Positions 9,093 to 17,698 are shown, counted from the stretch's first letter. The stretch: DNA of 30,324 bases from CAZQEZ01 sp964592475 (GCA_964592475.1 CAZQEZ010000050.1:1-30324); one strand, 5' to 3'. Numbers and translations: made by a program. Notes: generated by a model not told the origin, from the letters alone.

Positions 9093-11111
9093 TTATAAAT
9101 GACTATGCTCGCTGCTATATTTTAACATTTGAGAGGTGAAATCATTAGGATATTCTATTTTAATATCAATAATTTCATCATTTTCTATCACTGGAACCAA
9201 ATCAGGATTTATAAAACCTGAATAAGGTGCTAAATTAAGTTTTTCGGTTCTGGCTAACACCTCTCGATGGATATCAGTATCTACTTTTACACCATAATCT
9301 TCCACCAATGCTTTTCCTGCTTCATAGTCACCTTCTGATTTGATCCGCTGAACTTCCCTTAGCAATTGGCCAAACAATTCACGTAGCTTTTCATAATCGT
9401 TAACTACAAAATAAGTTTTTCCGTCTTTTTCTTTTTTCTCAATTACATTATCTTCTTTACCCCTTTCATAAGCCCATTTTGCAACCATTTGGCGATTTCG
9501 CATATGTGCTTCTTCAATATCTTGCCCTTTTTCTATGCGGCGTAATTGCAACATTAACCCGTTGCGAATATAATCATCGTAAGCTGCTTTACCTGCTTCC
9601 AGATCAGGCAATAAACCTAGCGATACAACTTTAGGGTCGTGTAAATAATATAAGGCTACCAGATCAGCTCTGCCTTCTTCTAATGTGGAAGCATAGCTCT
9701 TTAAGGTTTCTTTTGGAGTACCTACACCGGGGTTCAGCTTACCAGATGCATGTCCTATTACTTCATGGAGGGCAGTATGCAACTTATCTGCCTGAAACGA
9801 GTATAACTTTGATCTATTCATTTCCTCTTCACTATAGGCAAATTCCGCTATGTAGCTATCTCCTGAAGCTTTATCATAAGCATCGATAATATTGCCTAAG
9901 CTTACCGACTTGGAGCCATATTCAGCGCGTATCCAATTAGCATTTGGTAAATTTACCCCAATTGGTGTAGATGGACTAGCGTCTCCGGCTTCACCTGCCA
10001 CACTTACTACTTTATAAGTTACTCCTACCACATTTTCTTTTTTATGCTCTTCAATTAAAGGGCTATTATCTTCAAACCACTGGGCATTTTCCATAAGCAC
10101 TTTCATGCGTTCCGAAGCTTCAAAGTCTTTAATTTCTACGATGGTTTCATAAGAACCTCTATAACCCAACGGATCATTGTAAACTTCTACAAATCCATTG
10201 ATATAGTCGATATCACCCTCGATAGCCTGCACCCAGGCCACATTATACTCATCCCATTTTTTCAAGTCACCGGTTTGATAATATTCAATTAAAAGTTTGA
10301 GTGCTTCTGCCTGAGGATCATTTTCCGCTACTATTACTGCTTTTTGCAACCACTCAACTACTTTTTCCAATGCAGGACCATATAGTCCACCTATTTTATA
10401 GGTGTTTTCAACCAAATTACCTGTAGCATCTTTTTCCAACCTAGAGTTTAATCCATAAGAAATTGGTTGCTGAGCAGTTTTATCAATCACTTTACTATAA
10501 TATTCTTCCACATCTGCCTGGTTTACATCAGGAGCGTAAAAGTTAACCGCGGAACTTGTTAATAAATCTTTAGAAGCATCAAGGCTTACTTTTTTGCTAT
10601 CTTCGTCATTGAATATAACAGCAATAGCCTCTGATGAAAGGTTGGTTTCTGTGGCATCTAATAATGATTGTAAATATTGCTCATTAAAATCCGGCTTTAT
10701 TTTGGTAGATGCATAATGATGGTGAATGCCATTAGAAAACCATATTCTTTTAAGGTAGGTTTCAAAATTTTGCCACTCTTCTGTAGCTTTATCACCGTCA
10801 TATTGGGTGTAAATATTTTCCAGTGCCTTTCTGATATCCAGATTATGCCGGTAATTTTGGTCGTACATGATGTCACGCCCTTCTAAACCTGCTTGAGTTA
10901 AATAATAAACTAATTTCTTTTGATCAAGAGATAATTGATTCCAACCAGGAATTTGATAGCGCAATATGCGTAAATCTGCGAATTGTTCAGTTTGCCATTC
11001 AAAGGAAGTTGTATCCATTTCAGTTGTAGATGTTTCCTCTTGTCCGGGTTGGGGAGCACACGACCAGCATAAAAACACCATGCATGCAACAGATAAAAAT
11101 TTAATTTTCAT
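9093..11111 (-). CDS. M49 (dipeptidyl-peptidase III-like) zinc peptidase, lipoprotein
   Basis: A 672-residue protein with an N-terminal hydrophobic segment ending in the lipobox-like FLCWSC, so Cys18 is probably lipidated and the enzyme envelope-bound. The zinc motif HEVIGH lies at residues 449-454 and the second M49 motif EEGRAD at 478-483, with Glu479 as the expected third ligand. M49 enzymes remove dipeptides from peptide N termini. The spacing from the first His to Glu479 is 30 residues; human DPP III has 58, while the shorter Bacteroides-type enzymes, as I recall, have about 28. The motif has Gly480 where many members have Cys or Ala. In databases this group is often mislabelled dihydrofolate reductase; nothing here resembles that fold. 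Substrate specificity cannot be read from sequence. Confidence 0.9.
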   Translation of the reverse strand: MKIKFLSVACMVFLCWSCAPQPGQEETSTTEMDTTSFEWQTEQFADLRILRYQIPGWNQLSLDQKKLVYYLTQAGLEGRDIMYDQNYRHNLDIRKALENIYTQYDGDKATEEWQNFETYLKRIWFSNGIHHHYASTKIKPDFNEQYLQSLLDATETNLSSEAIAVIFNDEDSKKVSLDASKDLLTSSAVNFYAPDVNQADVEEYYSKVIDKTAQQPISYGLNSRLEKDATGNLVENTYKIGGLYGPALEKVVEWLQKAVIVAENDPQAEALKLLIEYYQTGDLKKWDEYNVAWVQAIEGDIDYINGFVEVYNDPLGYRGSYETIVEIKDFEASERMKVLMENAQWFEDNSPLIEEHKKENVVGVTYKVVSVAGEAGDASPSTPIGVNLPNANWIRAEYGSKSVSLGNIIDAYDKASGDSYIAEFAYSEEEMNRSKLYSFQADKLHTALHEVIGHASGKLNPGVGTPKETLKSYASTLEEGRADLVALYYLHDPKVVSLGLLPDLEAGKAAYDDYIRNGLMLQLRRIEKGQDIEEAHMRNRQMVAKWAYERGKEDNVIEKKEKDGKTYFVVNDYEKLRELFGQLLREVQRIKSEGDYEAGKALVEDYGVKVDTDIHREVLARTEKLNLAPYSGFINPDLVPVIENDEIIDIKIEYPNDFTSQMLKYSSEHSHL

Positions 11112-11277
11112 AAATACTTATTAATATTTAATTTTTTGAGTCGTAAAGATAATTATTTTAGCTTCATTTAAAATAATCATTTTAATTAATTAAATATCTG
11201 CTCTAATAATTTATTTTATCACTAAGGTTTCTATCTGTTAAGAGATTAATAAAAAGTGTGCCAATTGTGGCATTATA

Positions 11278-11309
11278 CAAAAATAAAGCCCATGTTTACA
11301 CATGAGCCT
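11278..11309 (-). terminator. Intrinsic terminator after the DUF4168-like gene
   Basis: On the minus strand a 10-bp stem (AGGCTCATGT with ACATGGGCTT, two G-U pairs) closes a GTAA loop at 11286-11309 and is followed by a T-rich run (TATTTTT). It lies about 30 bp downstream of the stop of the small secreted protein gene at 11339 and would separate it from the M49 peptidase gene. Confidence 0.65.
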
Positions 11310-11338
11310 ATTTATGTTAATAGTAGTAATATCAATAA

Positions 11339-11782
11339 TTATTTAACAACTGCTTCATAACGAGCTTTCAAATCAGGATCGCTTTCCATACTATCTTTTA
11401 TTTTAGCATACTTTGCAGATGTTAAAGTTGAATTATTAACAATTAAATTCAGTACCTCTTTAGCAGCCGCACCTCTTTTCTTGGCCATATCATTTATTAC
11501 TCCTAAAAACTTGGTTTCCCATTCTTTAGCTGCTTCGCCCTCACCTTTTTTTAATTCCATGTACCTTCTGGTGTCCATACCTTCCTGATCTTCAATCATT
11601 TGTAGCAAAGATTGCTTAACGCTACCGGTGATAACATCAACAGACATATCAATGGCAGCATAAGCTTTCAAATCGGAATCCGTTATTTCAAGTTCTTTAT
11701 CTTGGGCCATTAAAGGACCACCTACAAAAATTGTGATAATAAAGGTTAAAAAAACCCTTTCAATTGCTTTCATAAAATTCAT
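11339..11782 (-). CDS. Small secreted DUF4168-like helical protein
   Basis: A 147-residue protein with a signal peptide ending PLMAQ/DKE (about residue 26), so exported to the periplasm or beyond. The mature part is helical and seems internally duplicated: LLQMIEDQEGMDTRRYMEL in the first half parallels LIVNNSTLTSAKYAKI in the second. The C-terminal pattern of a short T/S-rich turn, Y-x-x-I, and SDPDLKARYE closely resembles the end of DUF4168 proteins, whose function is unknown. The first two residues preceding an internal Met (Met4) leave the exact start uncertain by three codons. It is flanked by a terminator downstream and an inverted repeat 51-84 bp upstream, so it is probably a single-gene unit. 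Confidence 0.75.
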   Translation of the reverse strand: MNFMKAIERVFLTFIITIFVGGPLMAQDKELEITDSDLKAYAAIDMSVDVITGSVKQSLLQMIEDQEGMDTRRYMELKKGEGEAAKEWETKFLGVINDMAKKRGAAAKEVLNLIVNNSTLTSAKYAKIKDSMESDPDLKARYEAVVK

Positions 11783-11832
11783 CTTTTATAATGTTTAACT
11801 TAATTAATAATAGTGTTTTTGTACTCATTTTG

Positions 11833-11866
11833 ATCAAACTGACAAAATGCTCCATTCCAGTTTGAT
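11833..11866. repeat. Inverted repeat upstream of the DUF4168-like gene
   Basis: The arms ATCAAACTG (11833-11841) and CAGTTTGAT (11858-11866) are perfect inverted copies separated by 16 bp. They lie 51-84 bp upstream of the minus-strand start at 11782. The geometry suits either a two-site operator or a 5' leader hairpin. No regulator in the window is obviously linked to it. Confidence 0.5.
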
Positions 11867-12024
11867 TAAGTTCAAAAACTGTAGAATATGAGCAAATATA
11901 GTACCTATTTTTCAAAAACTGAATAGAATCAGATTGGAAATTAATAATTAGTGAACATAAACTCATCCTTAGGGTTTCATTTGTAGGTGTTTATTTTTTA
12001 AATTTTAAATAAGATTTTTATTAT

Positions 12025-13201
12025 ATGAGACCAATTAGCCTATCAGAAATCCAACATTTAAACGATATCAAAAAAGATAATTTGATAAGTAAGTATTTAC
12101 TTAGATACACATAGATATGGTAAAGAAGTGAACGAATATCAAGATGCTAAAAATCTTAAATCTGCGCTTCAGCAAACCAGTGCCAATTTAAAAGACAAGG
12201 ATATAAGTGACGATAAAATTGATAACCTATTACAGCCTGCTTATAAATTAGTTGAAGATAATGATTTTTGGCATCACCAGCTGGATGGTTTAGCCATATT
12301 CATTGCAGAAGACTTTTTTGAATATCATCGCCTGCCCTATCAGGTGCATAATATTTGCTTGGTTAGTAATCGCTTCTTATTAAAACCTTTATTATACTCT
12401 TATAGTGATAATAATATCTATTATATTTTAACACTTAGTCTGGAAAAAGTTCGGCTGCTTGAAGCTACCGAATATGGTATTCATGAGCTTGACCTTGAGA
12501 AAATATTGCCGGAAGGGGTAAATGAAGTGCTTAGCTATTATCAGTTTGAGCAATCATTGCAAATGCGTTCTCAGCAAGTAGGCTCTCAGGGTAATGACAA
12601 AATTTATCATGGACAAGGAGGCGGAAAGGTAGATACCACACCTTATATAAAGGAGTACTTTCGAAAAGTGAATGATGAACTCTCTCGCTTCTTTCCATCT
12701 TCTAGTACCTCTCAAATTGTACTGGCTGGAGTAGAATATTTAATTCCCATATTTAAGGAAGTAAGCTCAATTGGCAGCATAGCTGATGGTTTTATCAAAG
12801 GAAATCATGATGAAACAAAGCCGGGCGAACTGCATCAAAAAGCCAATGAGATTATGATGCCATATCAAAAAGAATTAAGGAACAACAGGGTAGCAAAATA
12901 TAATCAGTTAGCAGGATCAGGAAATACGTCATATAATTTGGAAGAAATTGTAAAAGCTTCTGTTAATGGTAGAATTGAGGCATTATTTGTAGCTAAAGAT
13001 GCAAGTAAGTGGGGAAAATTAGGAGTTGAAAATGGGCCCAAAGTTGAAATTCACCAGGAATATCAAGAGGATGATAATGATTTAGTAGATATATCTGCAG
13101 TAAATACAATTTTGAATAGTGGAGAAGCATATTTTGTAGAAAAAGATCAAATACCGGAAGATACTGTGGATGCTGATTTAGCTGCTATATTTAGATATTA
13201 A
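12025..13201 (+). pseudogene. baeRF-family (eRF1-like release factor) gene split by a +1 frameshift
   Basis: The frame open at 12128 (GTG) to 13201 encodes 357 residues, but its conserved N terminus lies upstream without a start. In that same frame the codons from 12089 read VSIYLDTHRYGKEVNEY, the typical start of bacterial archaeo-eukaryotic release factor (baeRF) proteins, preceded by a TAA at 12086. A second frame starts with ATG at 12025 and reads MRPISLSEIQHL...KKDNLI, exactly what should precede it. Dropping one A of the pair 12087-12088 fuses them into a 391-residue protein, the family's usual size. The body shows FWHHQLDGLAIFIAEDFFE, LKPLL, a HGQGGGK loop and KPGELHQKANE; it is closest, by memory, to the baeRF3/baeRF7 types. 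These are predicted ribosome- or RNA-related release factors without a proven role. The extra base could be a real inactivating mutation or a sequence error. Confidence 0.8.
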
Positions 13202-13216
13202 AATTTAGGTTTGAAA

Positions 13217-13259
13217 AAGTGCTGTCGAAAGTCTATTAAAGTTTCTTTCGGCAACACTT
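13217..13259 (-). terminator. Hairpin, probable terminator for the minus-strand gene
   Basis: Arms AAGTGCTGTCGAAAG (13217-13231) and CTTTCGGCAACACTT (13245-13259) pair over 15 positions with one C/A mismatch and one G-T pair, around a 13-nt loop. Read on the minus strand, the stem is followed by TTTTT, as for an intrinsic terminator; on the plus strand there is no T run. The stop codon of the minus-strand open frame sits in the loop. It lies 16 bp after the baeRF stop, so it may serve both genes. Confidence 0.55.
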
Positions 13260-13334
13260 GCTGTATTCCTTCCTGTAGCGTTTTTGATGCTTGTCATTTT
13301 CCTTTTCAGGATTTTCGATATCAAGTGATAAATC
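13236..13334 (-). CDS. 3' end of an unidentified gene running into the assembly gap
   Basis: On the minus strand the sequence from the gap edge to a TAA at 13236-13238 is open for 32 codons and ends in a strongly charged segment (HQKRYRKEYSKCCRKKL). The stop codon falls inside the loop of a terminator-like hairpin, the same arrangement as at rseP, which supports a real gene end. The rest of the gene is lost in the 100-N gap. I do not recognise the family. The plus-strand frame over the same bases is a Cys- and Phe-rich translation without a stop before the gap and looks like a shadow. Confidence 0.35.
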   Translation of the reverse strand, partial: DLSLDIENPEKENDKHQKRYRKEYSKCCRKKL

Positions 13335-13434
13335 NNNNNNNNNNNNNNNNNNNNNNNNNNNNNNNNNNNNNNNNNNNNNNNNNNNNNNNNNNNNNNNNNN
13401 NNNNNNNNNNNNNNNNNNNNNNNNNNNNNNNNNN
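13335..13434. other. Assembly gap (100 N)
   Basis: Exactly 100 N, a scaffold gap of unknown true length. It truncates the minus-strand frame at 13236-13334 and removes most of the promoter region of the MuiA-like gene, whose start lies only 27 bp to the right. Confidence 0.97.
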
Positions 13435-13461
13435 ATAATTGTTTAAAAATTAAGGAATACC

Positions 13462-15330
13462 ATGCTAAGAATCATAAATTTCATTATTGCCTTTTCAATA
13501 ATATCTACTTTTACGTTTGGCCAGAATGAGCAAAAAGCAGAAACAAAAATAAAAGAAGTAACTGTTTACTTACAAGGGGCGCAAATAAAAAGAGAGAAAA
13601 TTATCAATTTCCCTTCTGGTAAAACAACTCTCAAATTTACTAATCTCTCACCTTATATAGATGAAAAGAGTATTCAACTAAAAGCAGTTGGAGATTTCAC
13701 TATTTTATCTGTTAACAGGCACTTAAACTATCTGAATGAAGATAGAATAAAGGATCAGGAACATAGTTGGAGTGTAAAAATTAAAGAGCTGGAAGAAAAA
13801 GTTAAAAAATACGAAGCAAAAATGTCTGTTCTGCAAGAAGAAATAGTATTTCTGAAGAACAATATGAGTATAAAAGGCGAAAACACGTTATCTGTTAGTC
13901 AATTAAAAGAAGCTGTAAACTTCTACCGGGATAGATTAACTGATATTAAGCAGGAAGAACTGACTACACAATCAAAAATAAATTCTTTAAATGTAGAAAT
14001 CAGCCAGATTAATCGGACCATATCCAATTTGTTCAAAGATGATGAATTACCAAGTGGCGAAATATGGGTAAATATTGATGCCAAAACAGCCGGCAGCTCT
14101 TCATTTGATTTATATTATCTGGTGAATAATGCCAGTTGGTTTCCCAGCTATGATGTACGGGTAAATTCAATCTTGGAACCGGTGAACCTGGTTTATAAAG
14201 CTAATATACAACAAAAAACTGAGCAGGATTGGAACAATGTGAAAATATCATTTAGCACCAGCGACCCGAAAAAATCGGCTGTTGCTCCTGAGCTAAAACC
14301 GTATTACCTTAATTATTATCTAGCGCCACCCAAATATGATAACATAAAATTAGGATCAGTGGCTGGTGTTATTACAGATTTAAATGGTGAGCCTCTCCCT
14401 GGTGTAAACGTGATAGTTAAAGGGTCAACGGTAGGAACTGTGAGCGATGTGAATGGCCATTATTCGTTAACGTTACCCAATAATGCTTCCACACTTGTGT
14501 ACTCCTTTGTGGGCTTTCAAACAAAAGAGGTTGAAGTAAAAGGGCCAATAATGAATATTTCATTAAATGAAGACATACGGCAATTAAATGAAGTAGTGGT
14601 AACCGGATATGGCATAGAAAGAAATAAAAGTATTTCTAAAAATGAATCAAGTAAAAAGATGTCAGGTATAAAAATTCGGGGAATGAGCACGATACCTGTA
14701 GCAACTGAAGAAAAAGAGACTACTACTAATATAGAGTTTTCAGTAGCCAATCCGTATACAATTCCTTCCGATGGAAAAAATCTTACCATAGAAATGCAAC
14801 ATTATTCCATTCCTGCTAAATACGAATATTATGCGGTGCCTAAAATTGCACCACACGCTTTTTTGTTGGCCTATGTGCCTGACTGGGAGAAATACAATTT
14901 ATTAGCTGGTGAAGCGCAATTGTATTTTGAAAACACATTTATGGGTAAAAGTGTACTGGACGTATCAAGTGCAGGTGATACACTTCAGCTATCTCTAGGA
15001 GTAGATAATGGATTGGTTATTAATCGTAAGCTGGAAACTAACTACACCAGTAGCCAATTTTTAAGTAGTAAAAAAGAGGAGGAGCGCATCTGGTTGATAA
15101 AAATTAAAAATAATAAAAAGCAGCTTATTGATTTACGACTTTTGGATCAGGTGCCAGTTAGCGTCTTGCAGGAAATTGAAGTAGATGTTGAAGAAAAAAG
15201 TGGTGGCCGGATAAATGAAAACAATGGTGAAGTGGTTTGGAACTTGAAAATTGATCCTGGAACACAGAAGGAAGTAAAACTTCATTATTTGGTCAAATAT
15301 CCCAAAAGCAGAATCTTGCGTATTGAATAA
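13462..15330 (+). CDS. MuiA-like DUF4140/DUF4139 protein with inserted carboxypeptidase-regulatory domain
   Basis: A 622-residue exported protein; the signal peptide ends at FTFG/QNE (about residue 20). Residues 28-100 match DUF4140 (EVTVYLQGAQIKRE, then FTNLSPYIDEKSIQL), followed by a coiled coil (about 105-195). DUF4139 begins near 200 (SFDLYYLVNNASWFPSYDVR, QKTEQDWNNVKISFST) and resumes after an insertion, ending in the usual VKLHYLVKYPK strand. The insertion, residues 300-370, is a carboxypeptidase-regulatory-like domain (GVITDLNGEPLPGVNVIVKG) and continues into LNEVVVTGYG (375-384), the motif that marks the start of the TonB plug in SusC/RagA receptors, although no plug or barrel follows. 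The protein called MuiA (mucoidy inhibitor A) has no established biochemical role. Orientation is convergent with the CaCA exchanger. Confidence 0.87.
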   Translation: MLRIINFIIAFSIISTFTFGQNEQKAETKIKEVTVYLQGAQIKREKIINFPSGKTTLKFTNLSPYIDEKSIQLKAVGDFTILSVNRHLNYLNEDRIKDQEHSWSVKIKELEEKVKKYEAKMSVLQEEIVFLKNNMSIKGENTLSVSQLKEAVNFYRDRLTDIKQEELTTQSKINSLNVEISQINRTISNLFKDDELPSGEIWVNIDAKTAGSSSFDLYYLVNNASWFPSYDVRVNSILEPVNLVYKANIQQKTEQDWNNVKISFSTSDPKKSAVAPELKPYYLNYYLAPPKYDNIKLGSVAGVITDLNGEPLPGVNVIVKGSTVGTVSDVNGHYSLTLPNNASTLVYSFVGFQTKEVEVKGPIMNISLNEDIRQLNEVVVTGYGIERNKSISKNESSKKMSGIKIRGMSTIPVATEEKETTTNIEFSVANPYTIPSDGKNLTIEMQHYSIPAKYEYYAVPKIAPHAFLLAYVPDWEKYNLLAGEAQLYFENTFMGKSVLDVSSAGDTLQLSLGVDNGLVINRKLETNYTSSQFLSSKKEEERIWLIKIKNNKKQLIDLRLLDQVPVSVLQEIEVDVEEKSGGRINENNGEVVWNLKIDPGTQKEVKLHYLVKYPKSRILRIE

Positions 15331-15382
15331 TGTATAATTTATTCGGAACAACCAGGAATAAATAAAGGGGCTGAAATTATCT

Positions 15383-16549
15383 TTAAAAAATATTTAACAA
15401 TACTTTTTCAAAAGGAATTTCTATGTCAAAACCTCTTAAAACCACATAAGTAACGAAAATACAATAAATCACCATTAACAAAACGGCTTTTATACGGGTA
15501 AAGTGATTTCCTACTAAAAATATAAAGAGTGCTGCAAGCGTTAAAACAATTAAAATAATCCTTAATTCAAAAGTGATTTCAATGATACTTTCCGGCATTA
15601 CAAACGGGCCATATATAATTGTATAAATCAGTATTGGCAAACCTAAGGCAAAACATATATCAAAAATATTACTACCAAGCACATTAGAGAAAGCATCATC
15701 ATAGTTGCCATTTTGTGCATCCTTAATTGATATAATAGTATCAGGCACACTGGAAGCAGCCGATACCAAAATAAGAGCTACAAACATTATCGGTATGTCA
15801 AGACCTTTTAATTCTCCGAAGAGAGGTAAATAATAACTTTCGGAACCCAGGTATTCACATGCCTGCACAAGTAACAAGCAACTTAAGCCCATAATAAATG
15901 TTGAAAATGATAACAATATCCAGGCTTTATTGCTGGTAATTTTTTTGTTGCCAATTACCACATAGGTTAGATTGAGTTTTAAAAGGCTAATAAATTTATT
16001 TTTTTGTTCATAATCCGGACTCACGTCTTTATTTGATATTCCAGCAGTTTCTTCAGCTTGCGGTGCTCGATTTTTCATGGTAATAAACATGAAAGCAAGG
16101 TAAATAAAATAGGCCAGCACCAGCAAAAATCCATCAAACCAGGTGATGTTTTTTCCGGAGAGAATAAAAAGGAAAATAACTTCTATAATCAATAAGAAAA
16201 ACCCATCTCGTAAGATTACTTTTCTTGTCAGTTTAAATTTTTTTGATGAGAGTTTAAAAAACACAAAAATACCTACCAGTGCCGGTATTACCATACTATT
16301 ATAAATAGCACTTCCCGTGGTTGTTCCAATGCCACCGGATAACCCCTCTGCATTTTTAATATTTATTAAGAAAAAAAGCGAAGTCAGAAGTTCCGGCATT
16401 GAGCTGGCTATCGCATTTATTGTTGCTCCTCTTACTCCATCCGATAAATTTCGACCCAAGTATTCTGAGGCGCGTTCAAAACTATCACTGGTTTTCCAAA
16501 TTATAAGGCACGCAATAAAAACCACAACCAGTGGCAGCACTATTCCCAT
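15383..16549 (-). CDS. CaCA-family cation (sodium/calcium) exchanger
   Basis: A 388-residue integral membrane protein with about ten hydrophobic segments and a polar loop near residues 165-195, as in CaCA antiporters that extrude Ca2+ in exchange for Na+ or H+. Both alpha repeats are present. Alpha-1 reads NAIASSMPELLTS with Glu53, and alpha-2 reads ASSVPDTIISIKDAQ with Asp270, followed by the conserved NVLGSNIFD. Asp at the alpha-2 position, with the VPDT context, is reminiscent of K+-dependent NCKX exchangers, where other bacterial members carry Glu; this is suggestive only. The gene is read in the same direction as the topoisomerase gene but 129 bp downstream of its stop, so probably has its own promoter. 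The transported ion cannot be fixed from sequence. Confidence 0.88.
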   Translation of the reverse strand: MGIVLPLVVVFIACLIIWKTSDSFERASEYLGRNLSDGVRGATINAIASSMPELLTSLFFLINIKNAEGLSGGIGTTTGSAIYNSMVIPALVGIFVFFKLSSKKFKLTRKVILRDGFFLLIIEVIFLFILSGKNITWFDGFLLVLAYFIYLAFMFITMKNRAPQAEETAGISNKDVSPDYEQKNKFISLLKLNLTYVVIGNKKITSNKAWILLSFSTFIMGLSCLLLVQACEYLGSESYYLPLFGELKGLDIPIMFVALILVSAASSVPDTIISIKDAQNGNYDDAFSNVLGSNIFDICFALGLPILIYTIIYGPFVMPESIIEITFELRIILIVLTLAALFIFLVGNHFTRIKAVLLMVIYCIFVTYVVLRGFDIEIPFEKVLLNIF

Positions 16550-16678
16550 ATGGTAAAATGTTCAGTATAAGTTGTACTATTTATAGAGCAAATATAACCT
16601 TATTTTATTCATTAAATCACCAATAAAATAGTTTTTTTGGATGAAAATCATTAACTATTTGACAGTCAATGCAATTCC

Positions 16679-17698
16679 TCAATATTTATTTATATTGCTT
16701 TCATATTCTTCAATAAGAGCAAGCGCCTTTTTTTCTGCAGGTTCATGACCAAATTTTCCTGAATCAAAATTTTCAAACTCAAAACTATCCAGTTCTTCAT
16801 TTTCTACTTTATTCATAACGATTGGATGAATATAGTAGTCTCGACAAATAGATTGTGTATTGCCCAGATCATTGGCAACTAATTTTACTACTGTGGAAGA
16901 AAGTTTCAATCGTTTGTTATCTTTTACTGCGGCTATCCCTTCCGGTATTTTTTCTATGGCTTTTACAGTACCCCCCCAGGTTCTAAAGTCTTTACTCGAA
17001 AAACTTTCATTACTTATTTCTTTTAAATATTCGTTGACATCCTGAGAATCAACCGGAATAGTTTTTCCTTTTTCTTTATATCTAAAAATTTCGTAACCAG
17101 GCAACTCTGATACTTCTCTGATTAGGTTTACTAAATGATTATTTTTTACATTGATTTTTCTATACTTACCACTTTTGGCTTTATATTCCAGCCTGATTGT
17201 GTCATCTTGTAAATGCAAATGTCGTCTACGAAGGGTAGTTAAGCCATAAGTTTCATTTACTTTTTTGTAATGCAAGTTGCCAATACGGATATGTAGTTCA
17301 TCCAGGGTTAGTATAACTAGCCCCAGCACCTTTTCACGTGGCCATCCTGATTTTTGAATATCTTCGTAAGCTTTTTTTCTGATGTCAGGCAATGTTTTTC
17401 CAAATTCATAAATTTTGTGATATTTGTTTTCATTGCGAAAACTCATCCATTCGTCATGATATAAGTATTGCTTTCGTCCCTTTTGATCATAACCAACTGC
17501 TTGCAGATGCCCTTTCGGATTGTCACATACCCATACATCTTCCCAGATAGGAGGAATAGCTAATTTATTAAGTCTTTCAACTTCTTTTTGATCTTGGATA
17601 AGATTACCATTACAATCATAATACGAGAAGTTATCATCCTTTTTTATTCGGGTAATACCTTTCTTCTGATCAGTAATATAAATTAAATCGAAACTCAT
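16679..17698 (-). CDS. DNA topoisomerase IB
   Basis: A 339-residue protein, the usual size for poxvirus-like bacterial type IB topoisomerases, which nick and reseal one DNA strand through a 3'-phosphotyrosine and relax supercoils without ATP. Family blocks are clear: the N-terminal LAIPPIWEDVWVCDNPKGHLQAVGYDQKGRKQYLYH, the catalytic-core NETYGLTTLRRRHLHL, the KSGKYRK region, SSKDFRTWGGT, and LGNTQSICRDYYIHP, in which Tyr289 (the second Tyr) is the expected nucleophile. All expected active-site arginines and the Tyr appear to be present, so it should be active. The start Met lies in a good context before FDLIYITDQ. It is a single-gene unit on the minus strand with no obvious functional link to its neighbours. 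Confidence 0.95.
   Translation of the reverse strand: MSFDLIYITDQKKGITRIKKDDNFSYYDCNGNLIQDQKEVERLNKLAIPPIWEDVWVCDNPKGHLQAVGYDQKGRKQYLYHDEWMSFRNENKYHKIYEFGKTLPDIRKKAYEDIQKSGWPREKVLGLVILTLDELHIRIGNLHYKKVNETYGLTTLRRRHLHLQDDTIRLEYKAKSGKYRKINVKNNHLVNLIREVSELPGYEIFRYKEKGKTIPVDSQDVNEYLKEISNESFSSKDFRTWGGTVKAIEKIPEGIAAVKDNKRLKLSSTVVKLVANDLGNTQSICRDYYIHPIVMNKVENEELDSFEFENFDSGKFGHEPAEKKALALIEEYESNINKY

Noticed and set aside
11760..11966. 68-codon minus-strand frame upstream of the DUF4168-like gene
   Set aside because: It covers the promoter and inverted repeat, overlaps the real start, and has no recognisable features.
13211..13438. Plus-strand frame with ATG running into the N gap
   Set aside because: Its translation is largely N-derived and the rest is Cys- and Phe-rich; the opposite strand gives a more protein-like frame with a terminator at its end.
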